In this document: piece by piece, positions 8,230 through 17,212 of the stretch
Numbering within the stretch: the first letter of the stretch is position 1
Layout of the letters: every line of letters starts with the position of its first letter
Source of the DNA: an uncultured Acetatifactor sp.
Lineage (GTDB): Bacteria; Bacillota; Clostridia; Lachnospirales; Lachnospiraceae
DNA length: 64,000 bases
Reading direction: 5' to 3'
Assembly: GCA_910579755.1 (NCBI GenBank)
Contig: CAJTVB010000009.1
Span: forward strand, 62,001-126,000
Notes under the pieces: generated by a model
Database searches by the model: none
The model's input: only the letters and a program-made list of their open reading frames with translations
What the model was told of the DNA's origin: nothing
Made by a program: the position numbers and the translations under genes

Positions 8230-9324
8230 ATGAGCAGGATGAAAAAACAGCCCAAAGGGCAGAGGGTATATGTCTGCCATACGTATTATCATGTATATGT
8301 GACTTTTTTAAAGGAACTTAATCTGCCGGAAAACCAGCGGGGAAAAGCCGACCTGGTATTGTCCAAAATGTCTACAAATTTTGAGAAGCTGAAGGAGCGG
8401 GTGGAAAGCACAGGACTGTTTGACCGGGTTTATGAATTTGACGAAAAAAGGGAAGACTTTTTCCCTGAGCTGGCAAGATACCGTCGGGACGGCGGCAATT
8501 TCCTGAGCAACCTGTTTAGACGCATAAGATTTACCAGAAGATATGCCCAGCTGGAAGCTCCTTATATACCAGTGGATTTTCGCGAGTATGAGGATATCTA
8601 TATATATTGTGATTCGGACCCTGTGGGCTATTACCTGAATCAGAACCGAATCTATTATCATGCGCTGGAGGATGGATTAAACTGCCTGAAAAATTTTGAT
8701 GCTGCCCGTTATGACAATCGGGGACATTTTGGATTGAAGGCATTTTTGTCTCGAAGCTTAAATCTGATTTTTGTTCAGAACGGATACGGAAAATATTGTA
8801 TTGATATGGAAGTCAATGATATTTCGGCGATTCGATATTCCTGCCCAAGGTATGTGGAGAAGCCGAGGCAGGAGCTGGCGGATCATCTGACGGACGGTGA
8901 TAAGGACGTGATTCTGAAAGCATTTATCCGGGATAAAGAGGTCCTGGAGCGGCAGATTGCAGAGAGCAGCCAGGTGGGGGATAAGATACTGATTCTGACA
9001 GACCCTCTTTGTACCTTGGATGTAAGGGAGAGGATATTTCGAGACATTATTGCAAGATATGAATCAGAGGGAACGATCTTTTTAAAACCTCATCCCAGAG
9101 ACGAACTGGATTATCGCAGTTTATTTTCTGAGTATCCTCAGTTTGATGCCACAGTCCCTATGGAAATATTGAATTTTTTTCCGGGGCTGCGGTTCAAAAA
9201 GGTAGTGGCGGTGTTTACGGAGATGAAGGGTATTCACTTTGCAGATGAGCTGATACGGCTGGGGGCAGATTTTATGGATGCCTATGAAAAACCCGAGATC
9301 CATCGGCAGAATGAGCAGATTTGA
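8230..9324 (+). CDS. GT52/sialyltransferase-like glycosyltransferase, 364 aa
   Basis: This is a soluble protein beginning with RVYVCHTYYHVYVTFLKEL, the N-terminal strand and His motif seen in GT52 and related bacterial sialyl- or polysialyltransferases. A second domain has the loop ILTDPLCTLD and the motif TIFLKPHPRDELDY, whose His-Pro is typical of CMP-nonulosonate-using transferases. There is no signal peptide or membrane helix. A CMP-pseudaminic acid pathway lies 3.5 kb downstream (pseF, pseI, pseG), so it is the best candidate in the window to transfer the nonulosonic acid. The donor is inferred from context. The ATG at 8230 is preferred over an upstream TTG that would add nine unrelated residues. 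Confidence 0.65.
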   Translation: MSRMKKQPKGQRVYVCHTYYHVYVTFLKELNLPENQRGKADLVLSKMSTNFEKLKERVESTGLFDRVYEFDEKREDFFPELARYRRDGGNFLSNLFRRIRFTRRYAQLEAPYIPVDFREYEDIYIYCDSDPVGYYLNQNRIYYHALEDGLNCLKNFDAARYDNRGHFGLKAFLSRSLNLIFVQNGYGKYCIDMEVNDISAIRYSCPRYVEKPRQELADHLTDGDKDVILKAFIRDKEVLERQIAESSQVGDKILILTDPLCTLDVRERIFRDIIARYESEGTIFLKPHPRDELDYRSLFSEYPQFDATVPMEILNFFPGLRFKKVVAVFTEMKGIHFADELIRLGADFMDAYEKPEIHRQNEQI

Positions 9325-9354
9325 ACACAGCAAAACATCTGCAAGGGAGATAAT

Positions 9355-10908
9355 GTGGATAAAGAAAAAAGAAACAGAATAACCGGGGTTGTTGTGCTGG
9401 GAATTCTGCCGTTGTTTTTAGCTATTATATATTGTGCGGTGTACGGAAAGGCTCCGTGGGACATCTATCTTCCCAATTCGTATTGGAATGATGAGCTTTT
9501 TTACTACAAACAGGTGGAGGGAATTTTAAAAGGCGGTGCACCGGGAGGGTATTTCGGCTATAATGGGAGCCAGGCCTTCGTGCTGTCCTTTGCGGTGTGG
9601 AGTCCTCTGTTGCTGATTCCCTGGGTAATCTGGGGAGGTATTTTTGGATGGAATTTCTTTTCGCCGATTTTGTGCAACCTGCTATGCCTCATGGCCGGGC
9701 TGGCGGCGTTTGGATGGCTGGCAAGGCCCGCGAAGCGTCAGACGGTGACAATTGCGGTGCTATTGGCATTGTTTACGCCGCTGACCAGGTTTATTATTTC
9801 ATGTATGCCGGAAACGTTCTGCTGTAGTTTGGTTTTGTGGTATATGGGATGCCTGTTTGCCTGCGAAAGAGCGCGTTGGAGAGGCGGGTTATGGCAAATG
9901 TATTTGATTGCCGGTTTCCTGACGCTGATGAGACCCTATTTTTTGTTGCTTTTTATATACCCTGTTATAAACTTTGGAAGAGAAAAAAGGACAAGAGGGA
10001 TATGGGCGGCAGGCGGGGGATGCCTGTTTGCCCTTGGATATATGATACTGCAAATCCTGTTAAGCGCAGATTATCTGTTTGATGCTTTAGAGCTGCCTTT
10101 TCTGCAGACCATTGGGGAGCAGGGACTTGGGGCAGGAATTCAGGAGTTTGGGAGGCAGTTTCTGGAGAGTGCGCGGACTCTGAAAGATTTTCTGCGGGCG
10201 GCCCTGCAGTATGGTAATTTTCCCGGAAGCATGTATGCGGTGTTCGGGGTAACGGGAGTGATCTTTTTGGCTGTGGCGGCGGTGGAGTGGAAAAGGCGGA
10301 AAGAAAATCCATATTTCAAACTGGCTGTATCCATGGCGGGGATGTATACGGCTATGATGGCCGCAATTTTTTTCATTTATTCCCTGAATGAGGGAGGCCG
10401 TCATCTGATGACCTTTCTTCTGGCAGGCTTTTTGGTGCTTGGAATGTATTCGTCCAGGGTGGCAGGCGGTCTTGTTCAGGTATTGACCGCGGCTGTAATC
10501 GGGTTTTTCTTCCTGGTGCAGCCGGGGATTCCCTACGACAGGCTTCCGCCCTTCCAGGAGGAGGTACTGGCAGGAGAAATCCGTGCCATGAGCCAAGCGC
10601 TCCAGGAAAAGATGGAGTATACTTCCCGCATAGGATGGGAAAATACGGTAGTCTGGCTTGCCTATGACATTGTGGATGGGGAGACTGTTATTGAACAGTG
10701 GCAGCAGCTGTATGCGTTGCCGGGGGGCTGCGGCATAAATTATTGTTCCGCGCAGTATGTTTTGGACAATCTGTATGAACTGCAGGCGCGGTATATCGCA
10801 GCAATTCCCGGAGGGCAGGTGGAGGAACTGCTTTTGAGAGAAGGAGCTGTCCTGCTTGAAAAGAATGAAAAGATAGCAGTGTATTGCAGAACTGTTGTAA
10901 ATGAATAG
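9355..10908 (+). CDS. Polytopic membrane protein, GT-C-like, 517 aa
   Basis: About eleven hydrophobic segments are followed by a C-terminal soluble part of about 120 residues. The first outer loop reads PWDIYLPNSYWNDELFYYKQ, with an acidic pair at the place where GT39-like and other GT-C enzymes hold their catalytic Asp/Glu. I cannot assign a named family. The start is GTG after AAGGGAGATAAT; no better ATG exists in frame. It follows the GT52-like gene by 30 bp and is followed by the ABC flippase, so it is part of the same operon. It may add a sugar from a lipid carrier to the growing or exported glycan. Confidence 0.6.
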   Translation: MDKEKRNRITGVVVLGILPLFLAIIYCAVYGKAPWDIYLPNSYWNDELFYYKQVEGILKGGAPGGYFGYNGSQAFVLSFAVWSPLLLIPWVIWGGIFGWNFFSPILCNLLCLMAGLAAFGWLARPAKRQTVTIAVLLALFTPLTRFIISCMPETFCCSLVLWYMGCLFACERARWRGGLWQMYLIAGFLTLMRPYFLLLFIYPVINFGREKRTRGIWAAGGGCLFALGYMILQILLSADYLFDALELPFLQTIGEQGLGAGIQEFGRQFLESARTLKDFLRAALQYGNFPGSMYAVFGVTGVIFLAVAAVEWKRRKENPYFKLAVSMAGMYTAMMAAIFFIYSLNEGGRHLMTFLLAGFLVLGMYSSRVAGGLVQVLTAAVIGFFFLVQPGIPYDRLPPFQEEVLAGEIRAMSQALQEKMEYTSRIGWENTVVWLAYDIVDGETVIEQWQQLYALPGGCGINYCSAQYVLDNLYELQARYIAAIPGGQVEELLLREGAVLLEKNEKIAVYCRTVVNE

Positions 10909-10935
10909 CCCTGCCGCAGGCGGAAAGGTGCAGTT

Positions 10936-12681
10936 ATGATACAGATACTGAAAAAATTAAGGGTTTTATTGGATAAAAAACAGAAAAGAATTATGGCAGG
11001 TCTGATCGTAATGATGGTTATCAGTGCCTTTCTGCAGACTGCCGGAGTGGGGATGCTGGTACAGGTGGTTACTGTGGCGGTGGATCCCAGGGCCCTGGAG
11101 AACGGCCTGGTGAGGTGGCTCTATGGGTTTCTTGGGAGCACCAGTTATGAAAGTTTTTCCGTAACGGTAATGGCCCTGCTGATTGCCACATTTGTGGTGA
11201 AAAACGCTTTTTTGTTTGTACAGCAGAAGCTGACATTTTCTTTTGTATACACCAATCAGTTCCGGACTTCGGAGCGTATGATGCGCAATTATCTGCGGCG
11301 GAATTATGAATTCTATTTGAATGCGGATACCGCGGTGGTTCAGCGGAGTATCACTTCGGATGTGAATAATATGTATGCGCTGATCCTGTATCTGCTTCAG
11401 CTGATCTCGGACTGCGTGGTCACTTTATTTGTGGTAAGCTATTGCTTTATTACCAACGGCACCATGACGGTGGTGCTGGGGGTAGTGCTGGTAATACTGA
11501 TGGTGTTGGTAAAGGGAGTTCTGCAGCCTGTGATGCGCAGGGCCGGCAAGGATAATCAGGATTTTTACAGCGGTCTGTTTAAATGGATATCGCAGACGGT
11601 TCAGGGCATCAAGGAAGTAAAGATCGGCGGCAAGGAACAGCATTTTGTTGATGAGTACAATAAATGCGGAAGAGGTTATGTCAGCGCGGTGCAGCGGTAC
11701 AGTCTCTACGGAAGTATTCCCAAGCTGCTTTTGGAAACGGCCTGCGTGAGCACCATGGTGGGTTATATGATTTTTCAGGTGGTTAGAGGTACCTCTTCGG
11801 AGGAAATGCTTCAGGTATTGTCAACCCTTGCTGCTGCGGCTTTTGTGCTGCTTCCCTGCGTGAACCGGATCAGCAATCAGATCAATTCCATTGCCTATTG
11901 TGAGCCGGCCTTTATGGGGGTTACGAATAATCTGCAGGATGAAATCCGGGAGGATAAGGTGGATTTGGCTTTTGCCTCTGAGGAGGAAGAAAAGCTTCCT
12001 CTTTCCCGGGAGGTAGAGCTGCGGAATATTACCTATGCATATCCCAATTCAGAAAAGCTGATCCTGGATCATGCGGATATGGTGATCCCTGTGGGGGCTT
12101 CCGTTGGCATCGTGGGCACATCCGGAGCGGGAAAGAGCACTGCAGTGGATATTCTGCTGGGGCTTTTGGAGCCAAGGGAAGGAGATGTCTATGCGGACGG
12201 GCAAAAGGTGAAGGAGCACTATAGGAGATGGCTTCGCAATATTGGTTATATTCCGCAGATGATCTTTATGTTGGACGATACTATACGGCGTAATGTGGCG
12301 TTTGGAGTAGCTGATGAGCGTATCGATGAAGAACGGGTTTGGGAGGTGCTGAAGGAGGCTCAGCTGGATGAATTCATTAAAACGCTTCCGGAGGGACTGG
12401 ATACCGGCATCGGTGAGCGGGGAATCCGGCTTTCCGGCGGCCAGAGACAGCGGATCGGCATAGCCAGGGCCCTGTATCATGATCCGGAGCTGTTAGTGCT
12501 GGACGAGGCTACCTCTGCCCTGGATAATGATACGGAAAAGATTATCATGGAGTCTATCAACAGACTGCACGGAAAGAAGACATTGGTGATTATTGCCCAC
12601 CGGCTTCAGACCATTGAAAAGTGTGATTTGGTATACCGGGTGGAAGACGGAAAGATATTGAAGGAAGAAAGAAGATCATAA
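10936..12681 (+). CDS. ABC transporter, fused permease and ATPase (lipid-linked glycan flippase-like), 581 aa
   Basis: This is a half-transporter of the MsbA/PglK type. Six membrane helices in the first 320 residues are followed by a nucleotide-binding domain with Walker A GTSGAGKST (394-402), signature LSGGQRQR, Walker B LLVLDEATSALD and the H-loop IIAHR. Such proteins form homodimers and move lipids or lipid-linked oligosaccharides outward. Its place between GT-C proteins and the pseudaminic acid genes suggests it flips the glycan made here. The 3' end of the gene runs into a purine-rich tandem repeat that continues to the ribosome site of pseF, so its Glu/Lys/Arg-rich C-terminus (EERRS) is encoded by repeat DNA. 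Confidence 0.88.
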   Translation: MIQILKKLRVLLDKKQKRIMAGLIVMMVISAFLQTAGVGMLVQVVTVAVDPRALENGLVRWLYGFLGSTSYESFSVTVMALLIATFVVKNAFLFVQQKLTFSFVYTNQFRTSERMMRNYLRRNYEFYLNADTAVVQRSITSDVNNMYALILYLLQLISDCVVTLFVVSYCFITNGTMTVVLGVVLVILMVLVKGVLQPVMRRAGKDNQDFYSGLFKWISQTVQGIKEVKIGGKEQHFVDEYNKCGRGYVSAVQRYSLYGSIPKLLLETACVSTMVGYMIFQVVRGTSSEEMLQVLSTLAAAAFVLLPCVNRISNQINSIAYCEPAFMGVTNNLQDEIREDKVDLAFASEEEEKLPLSREVELRNITYAYPNSEKLILDHADMVIPVGASVGIVGTSGAGKSTAVDILLGLLEPREGDVYADGQKVKEHYRRWLRNIGYIPQMIFMLDDTIRRNVAFGVADERIDEERVWEVLKEAQLDEFIKTLPEGLDTGIGERGIRLSGGQRQRIGIARALYHDPELLVLDEATSALDNDTEKIIMESINRLHGKKTLVIIAHRLQTIEKCDLVYRVEDGKILKEERRS

Positions 12682-12754
12682 AGGAAAAAAGAAGACCAAA
12701 AAGAAAAAGAGAAGACCATGAAGAAAGAAAAAAGACCATGAAGGAAAAGGGAGG
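12661..12754 (+). repeat. Degenerate purine-rich tandem repeat of about 20 bp
   Basis: Four imperfect units built on AAGGAAAAAAGAAGACCATG start at about 12661, 12680, 12700 and 12721, and a partial unit (AAGGAAAAGGGAGG) at 12741 supplies the ribosome site of pseF. The array begins inside the end of the ABC transporter gene and fills the intergenic gap. It is almost all purine on the plus strand. Confidence 0.75.
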
Positions 12755-12760
12755 CGCAGC

Positions 12761-13471
12761 GTGAAAAAGGACAGAAAGCTGGCAATCATTACGGCCAGGG
12801 GCGGAAGCAAGCGGATACCCAGGAAAAACATTAAGGAATTTTGCGGGAAACCGATTATAGCATACTCCATTCAGGCGGCGCTGAGGGCAGGAGTGTTTGA
12901 TACGGTGATGGTATCTACGGATGATGAAGAGATTGCGGGAATTGCCGGACAATATGGCGCTGAGGTTCCTTTTTTCCGCGATGCAAAAACCTCCGACGAC
13001 CATTCAACCACCAGCGACGTACTGAGGGAGGTACTGGCCGCATACGAGGAACGGGGAGAAAACTACGATATAGTATGCTGCCTTTATCCCACGGCGCCCT
13101 TTGTGACGGCGGAAAAGCTGGGAAATGCCGTTGAGTGTCTGGCTGACTCTGACGCGGATGTTTTGATACCAGTTGTGGCATTTTCGTATCCGATTCAGCG
13201 GTCTATGGTTATAGAAGAAGGCAGATTGGTGTTCAGGCATCCTGAGTATTTGGACAGCCGTTCTCAGGACCTGGAAACGCATTACCATGATGCAGGGCAG
13301 TTTTATGTATTTCGTACAGAATCCTTTCTGCGCAGCGGGCGGGTGATAGCGGGGAATATTCTGCCGCTGACAGTTTCTGAACTGGAGGTTCAGGATATTG
13401 ACAATATGACGGATTGGAAGCTAGCGGAGATGAAATACAGGTTGATTGCAGAGCGGGGAGGCGGTATATAA
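12761..13471 (+). CDS. pseF: CMP-pseudaminic acid synthetase, 236 aa
   Basis: This is a cytidylyltransferase that activates pseudaminic acid with CTP to CMP-Pse. The N-terminal nucleotide-binding signature ARGGSKRIPRKNIKEF, the VSTDDEEIA segment and the late motif HDAGQFYVF place it with PseF and not with NeuA (acylneuraminate) enzymes. The length is normal for the family. The start is a GTG after GGGAGGCGCAGC. The neighbouring pseI and pseG support this substrate. It is the last cytoplasmic step before transfer, presumably by the GT52-like protein upstream. Confidence 0.88.
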   Translation: MKKDRKLAIITARGGSKRIPRKNIKEFCGKPIIAYSIQAALRAGVFDTVMVSTDDEEIAGIAGQYGAEVPFFRDAKTSDDHSTTSDVLREVLAAYEERGENYDIVCCLYPTAPFVTAEKLGNAVECLADSDADVLIPVVAFSYPIQRSMVIEEGRLVFRHPEYLDSRSQDLETHYHDAGQFYVFRTESFLRSGRVIAGNILPLTVSELEVQDIDNMTDWKLAEMKYRLIAERGGGI

Positions 13472-14044
13472 ATGGATAATTTTCTCTCAAGAGAAGAACT
13501 GGAGAGCCTGGGCTTAAAGGCTTTTGGTGAGGATGTGAGAATCGGCAGACATGCGGTTTTATACTCTCCTGAAAATTTAAGCCTGGGAGATCATGTGCGG
13601 ATAGATGATTTTACGGTTATCAGCGGCTGTGTAACCTTGAAGAGCTATGTTCATATTTCACAGTTTTGCGGACTGTATGGAGGGGATAAGGGGATTGTGA
13701 TGGAGGATTTTTCCACGCTGGCATCCAAAAACACGATCTATGCTGTTTCCGACGATTATACGGGAGCATCCATGACCAATCCTTTTGTGCCGGCAGAATA
13801 TAAACCCGGCTTCATCAGCCGGAGGGTGGTCATAGGAAGGCATGTAATACTGGGCTGCGGCTGTGTGGTTCTGCCGGGGGTCACACTGGGTGAGGGCACT
13901 GCCGTGGGGAGTATGTCCCTGTGTAATCGAAGCACAGAGGAATGGTCCATGTATGTAGGCATACCTGCCAGGAAAAAAAGCGACAGAAAAAAGGACATTT
14001 TACAGCTGGAGAAGAAGTTCTGGGAAGAGATGCAGCATGGATAA
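13472..14044 (+). CDS. Hexapeptide-repeat (left-handed beta-helix) acyltransferase, 190 aa
   Basis: This is an O- or N-acyltransferase of the maltose/WbbJ type. Repeats of the [LIV]-G-x-x-x hexapeptide kind run through residues 25-165 (VRIGRHAVLYSPENLSLGDH, then RRVVIGRHVILGCG and VVLPGVTLGEG). The start codon directly follows the pseF stop. It occupies the place where campylobacters have PseH, a GNAT-family N-acetyltransferase that acetylates the 4-amino altrosamine. It may therefore be a non-homologous PseH replacement, or it may acetylate pseudaminic acid or another sugar. The sequence alone does not decide. Confidence 0.75.
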   Translation: MDNFLSREELESLGLKAFGEDVRIGRHAVLYSPENLSLGDHVRIDDFTVISGCVTLKSYVHISQFCGLYGGDKGIVMEDFSTLASKNTIYAVSDDYTGASMTNPFVPAEYKPGFISRRVVIGRHVILGCGCVVLPGVTLGEGTAVGSMSLCNRSTEEWSMYVGIPARKKSDRKKDILQLEKKFWEEMQHG

Positions 14045-14093
14045 ATATGCAGGCGGCGCCGTAACGGCTGTGATGAGAATATGAGGACAGGCT

Positions 14094-15155
14094 ATGAATA
14101 AAAATATCAAGATCGGAAATCGTGTGGTGGGAGAGGATGCCCCGGCGTTTATTATCGCGGAAATGTCCGCAAACCATAATATGGATTTTGACAGGGCCGT
14201 GGCAATTTTGAGGGCGGCCAGGGACGCGGGGGCGGATGCGGTAAAGATTCAGACCTACACGGCGGATACCATTACGCTGGACTGTGATGATCCCTGTTTC
14301 CAGCTCACTCAGGGCACGATTTGGGACGGCATAACCCTCCACAAGCTGTATGAGACGGCCTATACGCCCTGGGAATGGCAGCCGGAACTGAAGAAAACAG
14401 CGGAGGAAATGGGGCTGGAATTTTTTTCTTCGCCCTTTGATTTGACAGCGGTGGATTTCCTGGAAAAAATGGAGGTTTCCGCCTATAAGGTGGCATCCTT
14501 TGAAATCAACGATATTCCCCTGATCCGCAGGATTGCCCGAACAGGAAAGCCTATTCTTATTTCCACGGGCATTGCCTATATGGCGGATATTGAACTTGCC
14601 CTGCGCACCTGCCGTGAGGAGGGAAATGAGAAGGTGATTCTGCTGAAATGCACCTCCGCCTATCCTGCTCCCTACGAGGAAATCAATCTGAGAACCATTC
14701 CTTCCATGAGGGAGACCTTTGACTGCATCACAGGGCTTTCCGACCATACCTTGGGAAGCGCCGTGGCGGTGGGCGCGGCGGCCCTGGGAGCCAGGGTGGT
14801 GGAAAAGCATCTGACGCTGAGGCGATCCGACGGCGGGGCGGACAGCGCTTTTTCCATGGAGCCGGAGGAATTCCGGGATATGGTAGACCAGATCCGTAAG
14901 GTGGAAGCCGCCCTGGGCCGGGTGACCTATGGCCTGACTCCGAAAACAGCCAGAGAGCGGGAACATTCCCGATCACTTTTTGTGGCCAGGGATATGAGAA
15001 AGGGAGAAGTGTTTACACCGGAAAATCTGCGCTCAGTGAGACCGGGCTGCGGTCTGCACACCAGGCATTATGAGGAGCTGTTGGGAAAGAAAATAGCCCG
15101 GGACGCCAAAATGGGAACGCCCATGAGCTGGGAGCTGGTGGACTTTGATCATTGA
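14094..15155 (+). CDS. pseI: Pseudaminic acid synthase, 353 aa
   Basis: This NeuB-family enzyme condenses 2,4-diacetamido-2,4,6-trideoxy-L-altrose with phosphoenolpyruvate to pseudaminic acid. An N-terminal TIM barrel (FIIAEMSANHN, KIQTYTADT, ASFEINDIPLI, LLKCTSAYP, GLSDHT) is followed by a C-terminal SAF/antifreeze-like domain (SLFVARDMRKGE, SVRPGCGLHTRHYEELLGKK). The insertion with GTIWDG and TPWEW is typical of PseI and is not found in N-acetylneuraminate or legionaminate synthases. Length and order are complete. Its stop lies before the start chosen for pseG. Confidence 0.92.
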   Translation: MNKNIKIGNRVVGEDAPAFIIAEMSANHNMDFDRAVAILRAARDAGADAVKIQTYTADTITLDCDDPCFQLTQGTIWDGITLHKLYETAYTPWEWQPELKKTAEEMGLEFFSSPFDLTAVDFLEKMEVSAYKVASFEINDIPLIRRIARTGKPILISTGIAYMADIELALRTCREEGNEKVILLKCTSAYPAPYEEINLRTIPSMRETFDCITGLSDHTLGSAVAVGAAALGARVVEKHLTLRRSDGGADSAFSMEPEEFRDMVDQIRKVEAALGRVTYGLTPKTAREREHSRSLFVARDMRKGEVFTPENLRSVRPGCGLHTRHYEELLGKKIARDAKMGTPMSWELVDFDH

Positions 15156-15192
15156 GCGCCTGACAGAGGCGAAGGGCGTGCGGGGTATAAAT

Positions 15193-16272
15193 ATGATTTT
15201 TATTCGTGCGGACGGAGGACCTGAAATCGGCATAGGGCATTTGATGCGGTGTATGACGCTGGCCCAGGAGCTGGCGCTGTGCCAGCGAGACAGAGAGAAT
15301 ATCTGCTTTGTCTGTGCCGATCAAGCCAGTGCGGCTTTTGTAAAAGGACAGGGATTTCCTGCCCGGATTCTGGAAACGGAATATCGCGACATGGAATCAG
15401 AGCTTCCCCTGTGGAGCAGGATGCCGGCGGAGGCAGAAAAGGGAGCCGGTCCTTTTATTATTTTAGTGGACAGCTATTTTGTGACAAAAAAGTATCTTGC
15501 CTTCTTGAGAAGCCGGGCCTATACGATTTTGATGGATGATTTGGGAACGGTGTCCTATCCGGTGGACTGCCTGATTAATTACAATATAACGGCTGATCAC
15601 GAAGTCTATGAGAGGCTGTACGAGGGGCAGAAAACGGATTTGATAATTGGCAGCAGGTATGCGCCGGTGAGGCGGCAGTTTGTGAATGTGGATTATCAGA
15701 TGCGGAAACAGGTGAAAAGTGTACTGATTACCACCGGCGGAGGGGATATTGAAAATATTGCGGGACAGATCTGGAGGACGATAAATAAAGAAGGATTTGA
15801 ATTTCATTTGGTGACAGGGCGTTTTAACCCTCATTTTCAGGAGCTGAAGAGGCTTGAGGAGGGGTGCTGTAATCTGCACATTTACCATAATGTGGCGGAT
15901 ATGGCAGGCTTGATGAAAATGTGCGACATGGCCATCACAGCGGGAGGCTCAACGGTATATGAGCTGGCGGCGGTGGGAGTGCCTTTTATTTGCTTCTCTT
16001 ATGCGGAAAATCAGGAGGAACAGGCTGAGCGCCTGGGGAAATATGGGATCGCGCCTTATGCCGGTGCGTACCATCGCAGGCCAAAGGAGACGCTGGCCCG
16101 CATGAGGGAACTGTTTGAACAGATATCCTCCCATCCAAAGGAACGGCGGGAGATTCATGAAAATGTAAAGAAGATAACTGACGGGAGGGGGGCAGCCCGG
16201 CTGGCAGAGGAGCTGATTCGGCTGGCCGGCGAAGGAAGCAAATACAGAGGACATTCAGGACGCATTCTGTGA
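15193..16272 (+). CDS. pseG: UDP-2,4-diacetamido-2,4,6-trideoxy-L-altropyranose hydrolase, 359 aa
   Basis: This GT-B-fold hydrolase removes UDP from the altrosamine precursor so that PseI can use the free sugar. The N-terminus IFIRADGGPEIGIGHLMRCM carries the catalytic His of PseG, and the C-terminal domain has the UDP-binding ITAGGSTVYELAAVGVPFI segment. The ATG at 15193 starts exactly at the family N-terminus; a TTG at 15145 overlapping pseI would add 16 unrelated residues. The order here is pseF, acyltransferase, pseI, pseG. PseB and PseC, needed for the first two steps, are not in the window. Confidence 0.88.
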   Translation: MIFIRADGGPEIGIGHLMRCMTLAQELALCQRDRENICFVCADQASAAFVKGQGFPARILETEYRDMESELPLWSRMPAEAEKGAGPFIILVDSYFVTKKYLAFLRSRAYTILMDDLGTVSYPVDCLINYNITADHEVYERLYEGQKTDLIIGSRYAPVRRQFVNVDYQMRKQVKSVLITTGGGDIENIAGQIWRTINKEGFEFHLVTGRFNPHFQELKRLEEGCCNLHIYHNVADMAGLMKMCDMAITAGGSTVYELAAVGVPFICFSYAENQEEQAERLGKYGIAPYAGAYHRRPKETLARMRELFEQISSHPKERREIHENVKKITDGRGAARLAEELIRLAGEGSKYRGHSGRIL

Positions 16273-16284
16273 TATGGAGGTAAA

Positions 16285-17190
16285 ATGGCTGAGGAGAATC
16301 GGACATGGGAACAACAGAATAAGAGCCTGGGGACAAAAAAGGCGGCGGTGTATGCGCTGGCCTCCGCGGCAGGCTTTTTGCTTCTCTTTTTTGGGGGAGT
16401 GTTCTTTGCCGCAGGGAGACGGGAACAGGCGGTACGGACATTTCAGATCGTAGCCTTTGGAGACAGTGTGTTGGGAGAGACCAGGGATGAAACCTCAGTT
16501 ACAGCTCTGTTGAGCGGGCTCCTGAATCGGACGGTGTTCAACGCCGCGCTGGGAGGAACCTGCCTGAGCAGGGCAGACCAGGAATGCCGGCCAGGGCTGG
16601 GCCAGGATATGCTCTCTATGACGGCTTTGGCCAAGGCTCTGGCGGCTCATGATTTCGGGCCTCAGCAGACTGTCCGAATTCGGGAAAGCAGCACGGATTA
16701 TTTTGACGAGACCATTGATACTCTGGCACAGATAGATTTCTCTGCCGGGGAAATTCTGCTGATCCAGTATGGGCTGAACGACTATAACAGGGGGGTTGCC
16801 ATTTATGACGAGGAGGATCCCTGGAATGAATATACCTTTGCCGGAGCGCTGCGAAGCACTCTGAAGCTTTTGCAGGAGACCTTTCCGGATCAGCGGATCA
16901 TCCTGGCGACGCCCTGCTACAGCTGGTATATTGCCGGGGGAAAGGCCTGTGGGGAGTATGACCTGGGCGGCGGCACTCTGGACGAATATGTGGAGGCGGA
17001 GTTGGAAATAGCGGCACAGATGGGGGTGGAGATTATCGATCTGTATCATGATCTCTGGCCTCATGAAAAATGGGAGGATTGGGAGCTGTATACCAAGGAT
17101 GGCTTTCATCCCAATGAAGCGGGCAGGGAGCTGATTGCCCGCAGGATCGCGGAGTACCTGGAAAGCGAGCCGGCTGAACCGGAATCATGA
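16285..17190 (+). CDS. Membrane-anchored SGNH/GDSL hydrolase, 301 aa
   Basis: An N-terminal membrane helix (about residues 20-43) anchors an extracellular esterase domain. Block I is FGDSVLGE with the nucleophile Ser at residue 61, block III is QYGLNDYN, and the C-terminal DxxH is DGFH (Asp 272, His 275), so the catalytic set is complete. Such enzymes add or remove acyl groups on surface polysaccharides. The start has a clear GGAGG site 12 bp after pseG, so it is in the same operon and may act on the pseudaminic-acid-containing glycan. Compare the related but catalytically altered protein at 27806-29119. Confidence 0.82.
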   Translation: MAEENRTWEQQNKSLGTKKAAVYALASAAGFLLLFFGGVFFAAGRREQAVRTFQIVAFGDSVLGETRDETSVTALLSGLLNRTVFNAALGGTCLSRADQECRPGLGQDMLSMTALAKALAAHDFGPQQTVRIRESSTDYFDETIDTLAQIDFSAGEILLIQYGLNDYNRGVAIYDEEDPWNEYTFAGALRSTLKLLQETFPDQRIILATPCYSWYIAGGKACGEYDLGGGTLDEYVEAELEIAAQMGVEIIDLYHDLWPHEKWEDWELYTKDGFHPNEAGRELIARRIAEYLESEPAEPES

Positions 17191-17212
17191 GGCCGGGCGG
17201 AAGGAGAAGATT

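Noticed and set aside
14094..15155. NeuB-family gene as N-acetylneuraminate or legionaminate synthase
   Set aside because: The GTIWDG and TPWEW insertion and the adjacent pseG and pseF fit pseudaminic acid synthase better.
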